Assembly (NCBI RefSeq): GCF_015142735.1
Contig: NZ_JACSPN010000032.1
Location: 1-44,352 of the forward strand
Reading direction: 5' to 3'
DNA length: 44,352 nt
Source of the DNA: Oerskovia douganii
GTDB lineage: Bacteria; Actinomycetota; Actinomycetes; Actinomycetales; Cellulomonadaceae
In this document: positions 1 to 7,800 of the stretch, in pieces
Layout of the letters: each line of letters opens with the position of its first letter
Numbering within the stretch: the stretch's first letter is position 1
Translations under genes and position numbers: made by a program
Notes under the pieces: model-generated
What the model was told of the DNA's origin: nothing
The model's database searches: none
Seen by the model: the letters and a program-made list of their open reading frames with translations, nothing else

Positions 1-105
1 CACTGTTGAGTTCTCAAGCAACCGACACGCACCGAATCCAACCCGTTCCCAGGCCTTCACTCGGGGCAACTTCTCAAAGCTACCAGACTCATTCCCGCGT
101 CTCAA
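1..105 (-). promoter_or_regulatory. Probable rRNA-operon promoter and leader, running off the left edge
   Basis: Reading the minus strand, a TTGAGA box (105-100), a 17-nt spacer and a TAGCTT box (82-77) make a good sigma-A-type promoter. About 60 nt further on, at the very edge (18-1), comes TTGAGAACTCAACAGTG. From memory, this type of sequence occurs in the leaders just ahead of 16S rRNA in many actinobacteria, where it takes part in processing or antitermination. No 16S sequence is in the window, so the rRNA gene itself is inferred. Contigs commonly break here because rRNA operons are repeated. Confidence 0.6.
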
Positions 106-309
106 CTCGCCGTTTCCGGTGAAGCCGATCCGCCTGAGCCTGCCGCCCCGTCGATCCCGTGGCACGCAGAGGTGTCTCCGAGAACTTCTGAGGGGTGGCC
201 ACCCGGGGGATCCAGCCACTTCGCGGCGGCTCCGAGGAGCTTCGCAGTGGTGTCTGTTCCTCCCTGCCGGGCTGACTTCGAGAACATTACGCGGCGTCCG
301 GCGGCTCCG
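106..309. other. Gap with no supported gene
   Basis: This stretch lies between the 3' end of pxpBC and the rrn-like promoter. The reading frames here look like GC-driven noise. I found only weak short hairpins (for example GTGGC/GCCAC arms near 195-219) and no convincing terminator for pxpBC. Confidence 0.4.
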
Positions 310-2031
310 TCAACTCGCTGCCCCGTCTCGCCCCCGCCCCGCCGCGCCGGGCACCCGCGGTGCCTCCCTGAACCGGACCCTGTCGCCCGGCCTGACCTGC
401 GCCGCCGCGTCGAGCGCCCCTCCCACGACGACCCCGATCACGGGGTACCCGCCCGTGACGGGGTGGTCGCGCAGGAACAGGACGGGACGCCCGTCGGGCG
501 GGACCTGGATCGCGCCGGGGACGAGCCCCTCGCTCGGGAGCTCGCCCGTCCGCCGGTCGATCCTCGGCCCGGCGAGCCGCAGGCCCACACGGTTGCTCGC
601 GTCGGAGACCTCGAACGTCCCCTCCAGGAGGGCTCGCCAGGCCTCGTCCCCGAACCAGTCGTCGCGCACCCCGCGGAGCACCGCGAGCTCGACGACGCCG
701 ACCACCTCCGCGCGGGGAGCGATCGCGTCGACCACGGGCAGCCGCGACGGGCGGGGACCGATCGCCACACGGTCCCCCACCCGCAGTGGAGCGGGCCCCA
801 GCCCCGCGAGGACGTCGAACGAGAGCGAGCCCAGCACCGGGGTCGCGGCGAACCCGCCTCGCACCCCCAGGTAGGCCCGCGTCCCGTGCGCGGCGAACCC
901 GAGCCGCAGCTCGGCGCCCGGCCGCGCCTCGAGCAGCGACTGCCTCCCCACGGGTGTCCCGTCGAGCGTCGCGGGTACCTCTGCTCCCGCGAGCGCGAAC
1001 GTGGCTCGTTCGTGGAACCGCACCGCGAGCCCGCCGAGGGTGACCTCGAGCGCCGCGACGGGGCCGTCGTTGGCGAGCAGACGGTTCAGCAGGCGCAACG
1101 CCCCCTGGTCGGCTGCCCCCGACCGTCCGACCCCTGACGCCGCCCAGCCCGGACGTCCCGCGTCCTCGAGCAGGGTGAGCGGCCCCGTGGCGAGGATCTC
1201 GACCCCTCCCGCGACAGGGCGCGCCGCCGCACCGGAGAAGGGCGTCTCGCGACCGGGCCGGGCCTCCGCGGCCGGCGCACCCGCGCGGTCGGCCCCGGGG
1301 TGCCCCTCGTCGAGGTCGGGAGGGGCTCCGTCCTCCTCGGCGGCGTCCGCGCCGGCGTCCCCCGCCAGCCGGTCGACGGCCCGGAACCGCACACGGGTCC
1401 CCGCCGTCAGCAGCGCAGGCGGGTCTCGGTCGACGTCGAACAACCGGGCGTCGGTGCGTCCCAGCAGGCGCCAGCCGCCCGGCGTCTCGCGGGGGTAGAC
1501 CGCCGTGAGGCCGCCCGCGAGCGCGACCGATCCTGCGGGCACGCGCGTCCGGGGCGTCGCGAGGCGCGGGGCCGCGATGGTCGGGTCCACGTCGGTCAGG
1601 TAGCCGAAGCCCGGCATGAAGCCGCCGAACGCGACCACGTACCCGCGCCCGCGGTGCCGGGCCACGACCTCGGCGACGGACAGGCCCGCCCACGCGGCGA
1701 CGTCGGGCAGGTCCTCGCCGTCGTAGACGACGGGGATCTCCACGACGCTCCCCTCCCCCGGGTGCGCCACGGCCGTCCGGGAGGCCCACGCCTCCCGGAC
1801 CGCGTCCTCCACCCTGGCCAGGTCCGCCGTCGTCGCCGCGTCGTCGAGGACCACGAGCACCGTGCGCGCCGCGGGCACGACGTCCACGACGCCGGGTACG
1901 TCCGCGGCCTGCAGCGCGGCGGCGAGCGCGTGCACCTCGTCGAGCCCTGCGACGTCGGCCAGGAGGGCGTGGTCGCCGTACGCCCGGATGCTCGGCGCGT
2001 GCGGCTCGCCCGATCCCGTCGGCACGGTCAC
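310..2031 (-). CDS. pxpB: Fused 5-oxoprolinase subunits B and C (PxpB-PxpC)
   Basis: This gene encodes a 573-aa fusion. The first ~225 residues match PxpB (KipI-like, allophanate-hydrolase-subunit-1 fold), with the family's YDGEDL and [10 protein letters not shown] segments. An Ala/Asp/Glu/Gly-rich linker follows to about residue 275. The rest matches PxpC (KipA-like, subunit-2/biotin-carboxylase-type), with [21 protein letters not shown] and [15 protein letters not shown]. With PxpA it forms the ATP-dependent 5-oxoprolinase that opens pyroglutamate to glutamate in the cytoplasm. I chose the GTG at 2031 because it overlaps the pxpA stop (GTGA), a coupled start, and the PxpB homology begins at once. 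The open frame continues upstream but reads through pxpA in the wrong frame. B-C fusions are known in actinobacteria. It is the last gene of the operon. Confidence 0.88.
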   Translation of the reverse strand: MTVPTGSGEPHAPSIRAYGDHALLADVAGLDEVHALAAALQAADVPGVVDVVPAARTVLVVLDDAATTADLARVEDAVREAWASRTAVAHPGEGSVVEIPVVYDGEDLPDVAAWAGLSVAEVVARHRGRGYVVAFGGFMPGFGYLTDVDPTIAAPRLATPRTRVPAGSVALAGGLTAVYPRETPGGWRLLGRTDARLFDVDRDPPALLTAGTRVRFRAVDRLAGDAGADAAEEDGAPPDLDEGHPGADRAGAPAAEARPGRETPFSGAAARPVAGGVEILATGPLTLLEDAGRPGWAASGVGRSGAADQGALRLLNRLLANDGPVAALEVTLGGLAVRFHERATFALAGAEVPATLDGTPVGRQSLLEARPGAELRLGFAAHGTRAYLGVRGGFAATPVLGSLSFDVLAGLGPAPLRVGDRVAIGPRPSRLPVVDAIAPRAEVVGVVELAVLRGVRDDWFGDEAWRALLEGTFEVSDASNRVGLRLAGPRIDRRTGELPSEGLVPGAIQVPPDGRPVLFLRDHPVTGGYPVIGVVVGGALDAAAQVRPGDRVRFREAPRVPGAAGRGRDGAAS

Positions 2032-2810
2032 CGCCCGATCGCCTGCACGACGACGCCGCTCGCCTCGAGCGTCCTGCGCACCGCGGTCAGGAGCGCTACC
2101 GCGCCGGGGGTGTCGGAGTGGACGCAGACCGAGTCCGCCTCGACCGTGACCTCCGATCCGTCCGCCGCGACCACGATGCCCTCGGCCACGAGGCGCAGCG
2201 CGCGCTCGGCGACCTCGACGGGGTCGTGCAGGACCGCTCCCGGGGTCCCGCGGGGCACGAGCGACCCGTCGGGTGCGTAGCCGCGGTCCGCGAAGACCTC
2301 GCGCACCACGGGCAGCCCCGCCTCCCGGGCACGCCGCAGCACGGCCGAGCCGGGCATCCCGACGACGGGCAGGGTCGGGTCGTAGGCCGCGACCGCGTCG
2401 ACGACGGCCGCCGCCTGCTCCTCGTGCCGGACGATCGCGTTGTAGAGCGCGCCGTGCGGCTTGACGTACCGGACCCGGTCGCCCGCGAGGCGGGCGAACG
2501 CGTCGAGCGCGCCGATCTGGTAGACGACGTCGGCGGTCAGCTCGGCCGGCGCGACCGCCACGAAGCGGCGACCGAAGCCCGCGAGGTCGCGGTACGCGAC
2601 GTGGGCCCCGATGCTCACGCCCCGCTCGACCGCACCGCGCGTCACGCCACGCATGATCGACGGATCGCCCGCGTGGAAGCCGCACGCGACGTTCGCACTG
2701 GTCACGAGGTCGAGCAGGGCGTCGTCGTCCGCGAGCGCCCACGGCCCGAACCCCTCGCCCAGGTCGGCGTTGAGGTCGATGCGGCGCCCGGGCGCCGGGA
2801 GGTGTGCCAT
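2028..2810 (-). CDS. pxpA: 5-oxoprolinase subunit A (LamB/YcsF family)
   Basis: The product has 260 aa, the usual length of the LamB/YcsF (PxpA) family. The signature [11 protein letters not shown] lies at residues 10-20, followed by [16 protein letters not shown] and VKPHGALYN, the conserved Asp/His-rich active-site segments. PxpA opens the ring of 5-oxoproline together with PxpB and PxpC, encoded directly downstream with a 4-nt GTGA overlap. The ATG at 2810 is chosen because homology starts within ten residues. Upstream codons in the same frame belong to the promoter region. The ATG follows a CATGAT box by 6 nt, so it may be leaderless; no good Shine-Dalgarno is visible. A perfect palindrome at 2840-2865 covers the presumed -35 region. 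Confidence 0.92.
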   Translation of the reverse strand: MAHLPAPGRRIDLNADLGEGFGPWALADDDALLDLVTSANVACGFHAGDPSIMRGVTRGAVERGVSIGAHVAYRDLAGFGRRFVAVAPAELTADVVYQIGALDAFARLAGDRVRYVKPHGALYNAIVRHEEQAAAVVDAVAAYDPTLPVVGMPGSAVLRRAREAGLPVVREVFADRGYAPDGSLVPRGTPGAVLHDPVEVAERALRLVAEGIVVAADGSEVTVEADSVCVHSDTPGAVALLTAVRRTLEASGVVVQAIGR

Positions 2811-2839
2811 GCCCCCATCATGGCCGAGGGCACGCGTGT

Positions 2840-2865
2840 CGGTCGTGACCCGCGGGTCACGACCG
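2840..2865. promoter_or_regulatory. 26-nt perfect palindrome, candidate operator of pxpA-pxpBC
   Basis: The half-site is CGGTCGTGACCCG, followed directly by its exact reverse complement with no spacer. It ends 30 nt before the pxpA ATG and sits where the -35 region would be. Its length, perfect dyad and place fit a dimeric repressor site. No regulator gene is adjacent, so the protein is unknown. An RNA hairpin role is less likely because there would be no loop. Confidence 0.55.
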
Positions 2866-2884
2866 GCTGTACCGTCTGGTGCGG

Positions 2885-3076
2885 TCAGGCCATCGAGGGC
2901 TCTGCGTCGACCAGGTCGGCACGGATCTGCTCCCTCAGCTCGGGCGTCGGTTCGTGCCCGTGCTTGCTGATCATGTGGTCGTACGCGGCGTCGAGGACCT
3001 CTTCCTCCTCGCCCGCGATCGTCAGCGTGCAGTTGATGACGCTGGGTGTGGTCCGACAGTCGACCATCTTCCTCAT
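2885..3076 (-). CDS. DUF1059 small protein
   Basis: The product is a 63-aa protein matching the DUF1059 pattern: MVDCR near the N-terminus, INCT, an acidic EEEEV run, then a helix with [13 protein letters not shown] and TPELREQIR. The two Cys (Asp-Cys-Arg and Asn-Cys-Thr) and the histidines are the conserved positions of the family, whose function is unknown. The ATG at 3076 is well supported by GGAGGTGA 6 nt upstream. It lies 74 nt upstream of pxpA on the same strand, so it may be cotranscribed, but pxpA also appears to have its own promoter region. Confidence 0.85.
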   Translation of the reverse strand: MRKMVDCRTTPSVINCTLTIAGEEEEVLDAAYDHMISKHGHEPTPELREQIRADLVDAEPSMA

Positions 3077-3183
3077 GTGTTCTCACCTCCCCTCACGCGG
3101 GCCCCGTCGTCGGGGCTCCGGCGGGGGCGGCGTCCGTGGGCTGGGCGGGCGACGTCTCCGGTCCTTCCACCGTCCTCCCCCCG

Positions 3184-3223
3184 GGGAGGGGTGTCAACGG
3201 CCCGACGGCCGGACACCCCTCCC
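3184..3223. repeat. 12-bp perfect inverted repeat with inner hairpin
   Basis: The arms GGGAGGGGTGTC (3184-3195) and GACACCCCTCCC (3212-3223) are perfect complements. The loop contains a second pair, CGGCC/GGCCG. It lies between the divergent DUF1059 and GNAT genes, just upstream of the -10 box of the latter. It is therefore not an obvious terminator and may be an operator or a cruciform. Confidence 0.5.
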
Positions 3224-3242
3224 GTTCGTGGGTGCACCCGGG

Positions 3243-3258
3243 TAGATTTCCGCGGGTG
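3243..3258 (+). promoter_or_regulatory. Leaderless promoter -10 box of the GNAT gene
   Basis: TAGATT (3243-3248) is followed by 7 nt and then the GTG at 3256. That places transcription start at or next to the start codon. No clear TTGACA-like -35 is seen. Confidence 0.5.
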
Positions 3259-3801
3259 ACGACCTCCCTGCGCCCCGCGACCCCCGACGACGCCGCCCGC
3301 CTCGCGGAGCTGGCCGCTCTCACGTTCCCGCTCGCCTGCCCGCCCGGCTCCGACCCTGCGGCGGTCGCCGAGCACATCCGCGCGCAGCTCTCCCCGGAGA
3401 AGTTCGTCGCGTGGGCCGCGAGCCCCGACCACGCGCTGCTCGTCGCCGAGGGGCCCGAGCAGGTCGCCGACCTGGTCGGCTACGCGCTCCTCGTGCGCGG
3501 CGTGCCCGACGACGCGGACATCGTGGCCGTGGTCGGCGACGAGCCCACGGTCGAGCTGTCGAAGATCTACGTGCACCCCGCCGCGCAGGGCACCGGGGTC
3601 GCGGGCGACCTCCTGCGGGCCGCGCTCGACGCAGCACCGGCCCTCGTCCCGGACAAGGCCGTGTGGCTCGGTACCAACGGGGAGAACGCGCGGGCCCAGG
3701 CGTTCTACCGCAAGCACGGTTTCGCGTTCGCGGGCACGCGCACCTACGTCGTGGGCGGCGAGGCGCACGACGACGTCGTCATGGTGCGCCCGCTCGACTG
3801 A
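3256..3801 (+). CDS. GNAT-family N-acetyltransferase
   Basis: The product is a 181-aa cytoplasmic GNAT protein. The N-terminal beta strand TSLRPATPDDAARLAEL is typical. The acetyl-CoA-binding motif A is KIYVHPAAQGTGVAGDLL, with Q-G-T-G-V-A as the pyrophosphate loop, and the C-terminal motif is NARAQAFYRKHGF. It should transfer an acetyl group from acetyl-CoA to an amine, but the substrate cannot be read. The GTG at 3256 is chosen because homology starts right there and a TAGATT box lies 7 nt upstream (leaderless). A longer frame runs upstream through the hairpin and would add about 70 non-homologous residues. It ends opposite the convergent membrane protein gene. Confidence 0.88.
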   Translation: MTTSLRPATPDDAARLAELAALTFPLACPPGSDPAAVAEHIRAQLSPEKFVAWAASPDHALLVAEGPEQVADLVGYALLVRGVPDDADIVAVVGDEPTVELSKIYVHPAAQGTGVAGDLLRAALDAAPALVPDKAVWLGTNGENARAQAFYRKHGFAFAGTRTYVVGGEAHDDVVMVRPLD

Positions 3802-3834
3802 GCCCGCCGCCCGGCGTGCTGCGCGACGGCGCGA

Positions 3835-3864
3835 CGCCGAGGACGGGCCCGCCGGGGCTCGGCG
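3835..3864. terminator. Weak hairpin between convergent genes
   Basis: CGCCGAG (3835-3841) can pair with CTCGGCG (3858-3864) downstream of the GNAT stop. The stem is only 7 bp and there is no T-run, so this is a low-grade terminator candidate. Confidence 0.25.
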
Positions 3865-3904
3865 CTCCGTAGGTGACCCCGCGAGCCGGGCGACGAGCGC
3901 CGGG

Positions 3905-4702
3905 CTAGTGGTCCACCGGGCTCGCGGCACCGTCCCCCGCGTCGTCGGGGTGGAGCGGCAGGAACACGTGGACGTGCCCCTGGTCGGCGTCGACGCTCAG
4001 CCCGTCGAGCTGGGTCGCGGCCATGGCCCACGTGTCGGCAGCGCGCAGCCGGAGGTCGGCCGCGAGCGCCAGGAGGGCGGCGCGGGTGGGCTCGGCGGCC
4101 TCGCCGGCCAGCACGAGCGTGTCGACCGTGTCGCCCAGCAGCGCGATCGAGACGCCCAGCCCGTTGCGCGTCACGTTGTACCCCGACGCGCCGGACGGCA
4201 GCGCCTCGGCCTCGGCCGTCAGGGCCGCGAGCTCCTCGCGCCAGCCGGAGACCTGCTCGGGCGTCGCGGGTGTGCCGGGCGAACCGTCGAACGGCAGCGC
4301 GACCGACAGGTCCTCCATGGTCGGGGCGAGGCGCTCCTGCGCGGAGACCGCGAAGTCGGTCACGACGCCCAGGTTCTCGACGTCGCGCGCGGCCTCCGCG
4401 GCCTCGAGCTCGGCCACGCGCGCCGGGTCGGCGACGTACGCACCGGGCGCTCCGGCGTCGGGCCGTTCGACGGCCCGGACGACCGCCGCGACGACCAGGG
4501 TGACCACCGCGAGCGCGGCGACCGCGAGCCAGGCTCGACGTGCGCGGGAGAGGTACCGCGGCCACCGGGCGCGTTCGCGCTCCGGCGGCCGCGGGCGGGG
4601 ACGGCCGGCACCGTCCCCGGTCCGGGGGCCCGCTCCCCGAGCCGTCGCCGAGCGCGCCGTGCGCTGGGCCGTGCTGCGCCGGGCGGACGTGGTCCGTGCC
4701 AC
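3905..4702 (-). CDS. Membrane-anchored protein of unknown function
   Basis: The product has 265 aa. About 55 Arg/Pro-rich N-terminal residues are predicted cytoplasmic, then comes one transmembrane helix (about 57-76, WLAVAALAVVTLVVAAVV). The ~185-residue extracytoplasmic part is rich in Ala and Glu and probably mostly helical (AELEAAEAARDVENL, REELAALTAEAEALPSG). A possible second region near the C-terminus ends in VHVFLPLHPDD. I recognise no family. The start is a GTG at 4702 with AGGAG 7 nt upstream. It stands alone, downstream of a terminator of the giant ThuA gene and convergent with the acetyltransferase. The alanine-rich helical ectodomain recalls small actinobacterial envelope proteins, but that is only an impression. 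Confidence 0.7.
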   Translation of the reverse strand: MARTTSARRSTAQRTARSATARGAGPRTGDGAGRPRPRPPERERARWPRYLSRARRAWLAVAALAVVTLVVAAVVRAVERPDAGAPGAYVADPARVAELEAAEAARDVENLGVVTDFAVSAQERLAPTMEDLSVALPFDGSPGTPATPEQVSGWREELAALTAEAEALPSGASGYNVTRNGLGVSIALLGDTVDTLVLAGEAAEPTRAALLALAADLRLRAADTWAMAATQLDGLSVDADQGHVHVFLPLHPDDAGDGAASPVDH

Positions 4703-4818
4703 GGGAGAACTCCTGTCGTCGTGGGAGCGGGAAGGCTGTGGTCGTCGGGTGCGTGTCCGGCCGCGGCTCGCCGTGCGTGCCGCGGCCGGGCCGCTCCCCC
4801 GGCGCGGGAGCCGTGCGC

Positions 4819-4852
4819 GGCAGGCGCCGCCCCCGTGGGGGCGACGCCTGCC
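4819..4852 (-). terminator. Strong hairpin terminator after ThuA-propeller gene 1
   Basis: The outer arms GGCAGGCG/CGCCTGCC and the inner arms GCCCCC/GGGGGC pair around a GT loop, with a 2-nt internal mismatch. The hairpin ends 10 nt after the stop codon of the 4862-10939 gene. There is no U-tract, as is usual in actinobacteria. Confidence 0.7.
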
Positions 4853-4861
4853 GCTCGTGCA

Positions 4862-7800
4862 TCAGCCGCAGGAAGCGGCCGCGTAGTCGACGGTGAACGT
4901 CGACGTCCGGTCACCGATCGTCGCGACCACGGTGGCGGCGCCCGCCTCGACCGACGTCGCGCGCGAGGCGAACGACTGCGCTGCGGACTTGCCCGGGGCG
5001 ACACCCGTGAAGGTCTTCGTCCCGAACGGCGTGGTCACCTTGATCGTGGCCGGCGCGTCGTCGGTGTTGACGACCCGCACGTTGACGAGCGCCTTGCCCG
5101 CCGTGCACTGCGTGCGCACCACGACCTCGGCCGTGACCCCGCCCTCGACCGCCGGCACCGAGAGGGTGAGCGGCTCGCTCACGTTCCCGGCGACGTCGAC
5201 CGCGCGGTACGAGACCTCGACGGCCCCGTCCCCGACGGCGAAGGGCTCGGTGTACTCGAGCCACTCGTCCGCAGGGGTGTCGGCGAGGCGGTACTCGACC
5301 CGGGCGAGGCCCGAGCCCGTGTCCGCGCCGGCCAGGGTGACCGTGCGCTCGGACAGCTCGGCCTTCACGGTCGGTGCCGTGGCGTCGATCTTGACCACGT
5401 GCGCGACCTCCTGCGACACGTTGCCGGCCTCGTCGGTCGCGCGGAAGGCGAGCGAGTGCTCGCCACCCGTCGTGAGCTCGATCCCGGTCGTGTACGGGGC
5501 CCAGGCGCCGTCGGCGACCTTGACCTCGATCGACGGCGCCTGCGAGACGTCGTCGGTCGCGGTCGCGGAGACCGTCACGGCCCCGGTGTTCCAGCCGGAC
5601 GCGCCGGCCGCCGGGTCCTGGGCGACGGTCACGACCGGCGCCTGCGTGTCCTCGTCACCCGTGGTGACGTGGAACCAGTCGAACGCGACCGTGACCGGGA
5701 CCTCCTGCTCGGGGCCGATGGCCACGAGACCGAAGGACGTCAGTGCCGCGTCGTTCGTGACTGGCGCCCCGAGGGACGTCCAGTTCACGCCGCCGTCGCT
5801 GACCCAACCCTGGTAGGTGTTGCCCACCTTCTCCATGCGCAGGTACCAGTAGCCCGACTCGGTGGTGTCGGCGATCTCGAGCTGGCGGTTGCCGCCGCTC
5901 GAGGCCGCGTTCTTCTCCGACGCGAGCTCGGCACCCAGGTTCAGCGGGGTGCCCGGCTGGTTCTTGGCGACCACGTCGAGCTTGACGTAGTTGTCGTCGT
6001 CGCCGTACGCCATCAGACCCGCGTACTGCCAACGGTGCAGCAGCGGAGCCTTGAAGCGGGTCTCCGCGACCCAGTCACCCTCGGGGGCAGCCTGGAGCAC
6101 GAAGTTGCGCGGGCTGACCGGGTTGTTGTTGTTGATGTCGCCCGGCTGGGTGGTGATGCGCAGCTCGCCGCCGGCGACCTCGACCTTCGAGGCGTCGTAG
6201 CGGACCACGTTGTTCCAGCGGCAGCCGTCGAGCGAGGTGCCCTCGAACTCGTCAGAAGGAACCCGCGTCCCACCGTCAGGTCCGTCCGTCGAGTCCGGCG
6301 TGACCTTGAACCAGTCGACCAGCGCGACCGAGTCGGCCGTGCCCGTGTCGCCCGCGGCGATGACGCCGAAGGTCGCGTTCGCCTTGACCGGGGCAGAGCC
6401 CGCGATCGCGGTCCACGTCTGGCCGTCCGCCGAGTACGCGGCCGTGATGGCCGTACCCGTCGAGGTCAGCTTGAGGTACACCGACGACGGGAAGCTCGCC
6501 GCGACGTTCGTCTGGCCGTGCCACGTGCGCGCACCGCCGGTCTCGGTCTGGAACTCCAGGAAACGGTTGCCGTTCTGGTTCTTCGTGAACGCGAACTTGG
6601 TGTACTCGTCGTCGTTCACGTGCACGAGGAGACCCGCGTGCTGCCAGTGCCGTGCGAGCGGGACCTCGACCTTGGTCTGGATCTCCCACGCCCCGGCAGG
6701 TGCCGGCTGGCCCAGGTAGCTGATCGGGCCCGGGACCGCCTCGTTGATGTCGCCCTGGACGACGGGCAGGACCGCCTTGCCGTCCGCGACCGTGATCGAC
6801 TTCCCGGGTGCGGTGCGCACCACGGTCCAGCGACCGGTGTCGAGCGACGCGGCGTCGAACTCGTCGGACTTCTGCGCCGCGCACTGCGGCGGCGTGCCCG
6901 TACCCGGCTCGGTCGGGTCGACCGGGTCGTCGTCGAACGTGAAGTCCTGGAACTCGACCGCGCTCTGGTTCGAGCTGTGCGCCGTCACGAACAGGCCGAC
7001 GTCCTGGACCGACGCCGCTCCCGGCAGGGACACCGGGTCGCCGATCTGGGTGAAGTTCTCGCCGTCCTTGCTCCACGACGCGGTGTACAGGTCACCGTCG
7101 CGCTCGATCCGCACCCACGCGGGGTAGCTCGACGAGCTCGCCGCGGACGACGTCACGAGCTGGCCCGCAGCGTTGCCGCGCAGCCACTCGAAACCACCGT
7201 TGGGGCGGATGCCCAGGGCCGCGTAGCCCGGCGACTTGCCCGGCTGCGTCACGTCGTTGCGGACGATCAGCCCTGCCTTGGCGGACCCGTTGGAGTTGCC
7301 CTGGCTGTTGATCCTGACCGTCGCGGACCACTTCTCGTCCGCCCCGGCCTCCTTGTAGATGGCCGAGTACTCGTCGGTGCCCTGCCACATGTTGGCACCT
7401 GCAGAGGTCACGAGGTACTTGCCCTCGGAGAGCTGCTCGAACGTGCCGTTCGCGTTGGTGAAGGTCTTCATGCCGGCGAACAGGTCGCCGACCTGCGCCA
7501 TGACGATGCGGGACTTCGTGGTGAGGCCCTTGTCGTTCGTGGCGACCGCGGTCAGCTTGTAGTAGTTGTCCGCCGTCGCGTTCCACGTCGTGGTGTACGG
7601 CGCGGACGTGTCCGTGCCGATCGACTCGCCGTTCACGAAGAACTCGACCTGCGTGACCGTGTTCTCGGCGTCCGTCGCGGCGGCCGAGACCGTGATCTCA
7701 CCCTGCTCGAGCTGGACGCCCGCCTCGGGAGCGGTCACGACGACCTCGGGGCGGGTCGTGGCCGAGATGCCCTTGCCGTGCGCCTCGATGAAGTTCAGGC

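Noticed and set aside
310-2742. PxpBC extended to 810 residues
   Set aside because: The extra 237 residues are pxpA in another frame. The coupled GTG at 2031 is the natural start.
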